This document shows positions 5,129-6,216 of a stretch of DNA of 6,216 nt, piece by piece. Under the pieces are notes generated by a model. It did not search any database and was not told the origin of the DNA. It saw nothing but the letters and a program-made list of their open reading frames with translations. A program made the position numbers and the translations under genes. Every line of letters begins with the position of its first letter. Positions within the stretch are counted from its first letter, which is position 1. Origin of the DNA: an uncultured Lachnospiraceae bacterium (GTDB lineage Bacteria > Bacillota > Clostridia > Lachnospirales > Lachnospiraceae); the NCBI GenBank assembly GCA_946566415.1, contig CAMNWW010000137.1, forward strand, positions 1-6,216. Direction: 5' to 3'.

Positions 5129-6154
5129 ATGCAGCATTTTGAATGCGACTATCTGGAAGGATGCCACCCGCAGATCTTAAAAAAGCTTATGGAAATAAAT
5201 ATGGAGAAAAACGCAGGATACGGTAATGATTCTTACTGCAGCCGCGCTGCGGACAAAATCCGCCTTGCCTGCAAAGCGCCGGACGCCGGCGTATATTTTC
5301 TGACAGGAGGAACCCAGTCCAACTCCGCCGTCATAAGCGCTCTTCTTAAATCTTACCAAGGTGTGATTTCCGCCGATACAGGGCATGTGAACGTACATGA
5401 GGCCGGCGCTATCGAAGCCCGCGGGCATAAGGTGATCGCCCTGCCCCATACGGACGGGAAGCTTCTCCCGGACATCCTGGAGCAATACCTCATCTCCTTT
5501 TACGCGGACGAGACCTATCTTCATATGGTCCAGCCGGGAATGGTTTATCTCTCCCATCCTACGGAAAACGGAACTCTTTATACCAAGGACGAATTGTGCC
5601 GTCTGCATACGATTTGCCAAAGCTACCATCTTCCGCTCTTTATTGACGGGGCCAGGCTGGGGTACGGTCTATGTGCAGACAATACAGATGTTTCTCTTCC
5701 GGATATCGCGGCATATGCCGATGCATTCTACATCGGCGGGACAAAACTTGGCGCTCTTTTTGGGGAGGCCGTCGTTTTCCCGGATAAGTCCCTCGTCCCT
5801 TATTTTTTCACACACATTAAGCAGCACGGCGCCCTTCTTGCCAAAGGCTGGCTGATTGGAATGCAGTTCGACATCCTTTTTACAGACGATCTATATTTTA
5901 AAGGGGCGCGGCACGCCGTCTGTATGGCTATGAAACTAAAAAAGGCTCTTACAGAAAAGGGCTATGAATTTGCATGGGATTCCAGCACGAACCAGCAGTT
6001 TGTTATCATTGATGACAAAAAATACCAGACACTAAAAGAAAAGGTTACTTTTAGTGTCTGGGAAAAGAAAGATGAGACTCATATTGTCGTCCGCTTCGCC
6101 ACAAGCTGGGCGACAAAGGAAAGCGATATCGATACCCTTATCTCTTTCTTTTAG
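5129..6154 (+). CDS. Low-specificity threonine aldolase-like PLP enzyme
   Basis: A 341-residue fold-type I PLP enzyme of the threonine aldolase/beta-eliminating lyase family, which splits L-threonine or allo-threonine into glycine and acetaldehyde. Landmarks from the 5129 start: GGTQSNSAVI (60-69) in the cofactor phosphate region, His86 in the DTGHVNVHEAGA segment expected to stack on the PLP ring, SHPTENGT (142-149), Asp173 and Arg176 in DGARLGYGL, and the Schiff-base Lys206 in IGGTKLGALFGEA. The usual N-terminal DxRSDTxT is replaced by FECDYLEGCHP, typical of a divergent subgroup. An in-frame ATG at 5066 exists, but AGGAGG (5114-5119) sits 9 nt before 5129, and the 21 extra residues (rich in Arg, Asn and Tyr) match nothing in the family. 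Codons are more GC-rich than in the NUDIX gene before it. The substrate side chain is uncertain. Confidence 0.9.
   Translation: MQHFECDYLEGCHPQILKKLMEINMEKNAGYGNDSYCSRAADKIRLACKAPDAGVYFLTGGTQSNSAVISALLKSYQGVISADTGHVNVHEAGAIEARGHKVIALPHTDGKLLPDILEQYLISFYADETYLHMVQPGMVYLSHPTENGTLYTKDELCRLHTICQSYHLPLFIDGARLGYGLCADNTDVSLPDIAAYADAFYIGGTKLGALFGEAVVFPDKSLVPYFFTHIKQHGALLAKGWLIGMQFDILFTDDLYFKGARHAVCMAMKLKKALTEKGYEFAWDSSTNQQFVIIDDKKYQTLKEKVTFSVWEKKDETHIVVRFATSWATKESDIDTLISFF
5876..5930 (+). repeat. Direct repeat copy 1, inside the threonine aldolase-like gene
   Basis: These 55 bases recur exactly at 6162-6216, offset 286 bp; the base before each copy differs (C at 5875, T at 6161). This copy is coding. 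It contains the inverted repeat TACAGACG/CGTCTGTA (5881-5888, 5917-5924) with an inner GGCG/CGCC pair, so it can fold into a hairpin. Confidence 0.95.
6025..6061. repeat. Perfect 14-bp inverted repeat inside the aldolase-like gene
   Basis: Arms at 6025-6038 (starting CCAGACAC) and 6048-6061 (ending GTGTCTGG) are exactly complementary across 14 bp with a 9-nt loop. The frame stays open through it, encoding YQTLKEKVTFSVW. No T-run follows, so it is not an intrinsic terminator. Confidence 0.9.
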
Positions 6155-6161
6155 AAGACTT

Positions 6162-6216
6162 CTTTTTACAGACGATCTATATTTTAAAGGGGCGCGGCAC
6201 GCCGTCTGTATGGCTA
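6162..6216 (+). repeat. Direct repeat copy 2, 7 nt after the aldolase-like stop
   Basis: An exact 55-base copy of 5876-5930 that runs to the last base of the window. It starts 7 nt after the TAG stop of the gene from which it derives, so the true length of the duplication is unknown. No terminator for the gene is visible before it. Confidence 0.95.

Noticed and set aside
1..6216. tRNA, rRNA, transposase, integrase, attachment site, origin or CRISPR locus
   Set aside because: None could be recognised on either strand by reading the sequence; weak or divergent elements could be missed without a search.

Overview
The window looks like a chromosomal accessory segment from a Clostridia/Lachnospiraceae-type Firmicute. 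Signs of this are strong AGGAGG ribosome sites in front of most genes, moderate GC with AT-rich intergenic DNA, U-tract hairpin terminators, and protein sequences resembling gut clostridial families. This placement is inferred from style and cannot be proven without a search.

Left part (1-2050): a minus-strand two-gene operon. A class I aldolase of the DhnA/FbaB/LsrF type is transcribed first, then a zinc-dependent medium-chain alcohol/polyol dehydrogenase. It starts at a near-consensus promoter (TTGACA, 17 bp, TAATAT). A cluster of TTACA/TGTAA half-sites, including a 20-bp tandem repeat, fills the space from the promoter to the ribosome site and looks like a repressor operator. Together the enzymes suggest inducible catabolism of a sugar, polyol or sugar acid whose identity is not visible here.

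Middle (2060-3220): a structured, non-coding repeat-like element bounded by 24-bp imperfect direct repeats, then a plus-strand toxin-antitoxin operon (HigB/RelE-like toxin first, XRE/HigA-like antitoxin second, 4-nt overlap). A perfect 8-bp inverted repeat lies on its promoter. A strong two-way terminator separates it from the convergent pdxA-like gene.

Right part (3267-6216): a minus-strand PdxA/PdxA2-family dehydrogenase, preceded by the 3' remnant of a metallo-beta-lactamase-fold lactonase whose stop codon overlaps the pdxA start. The remnant ends where a plus-strand NUDIX gene with its own extended -10 promoter begins. That NUDIX gene is interrupted by one in-frame amber codon exactly at a catalytic Glu of the Nudix box. 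It is followed by a low-specificity threonine aldolase-type PLP enzyme. The window ends in a 55-bp exact copy of sequence from inside that last gene, which could be a real partial tandem duplication or an assembly-end artefact.

I found no CRISPR array, rRNA, tRNA, transposase or convincing new multi-gene system. The most informative points are the two decayed genes, the operator cluster, the structured repeat and the terminal duplication.
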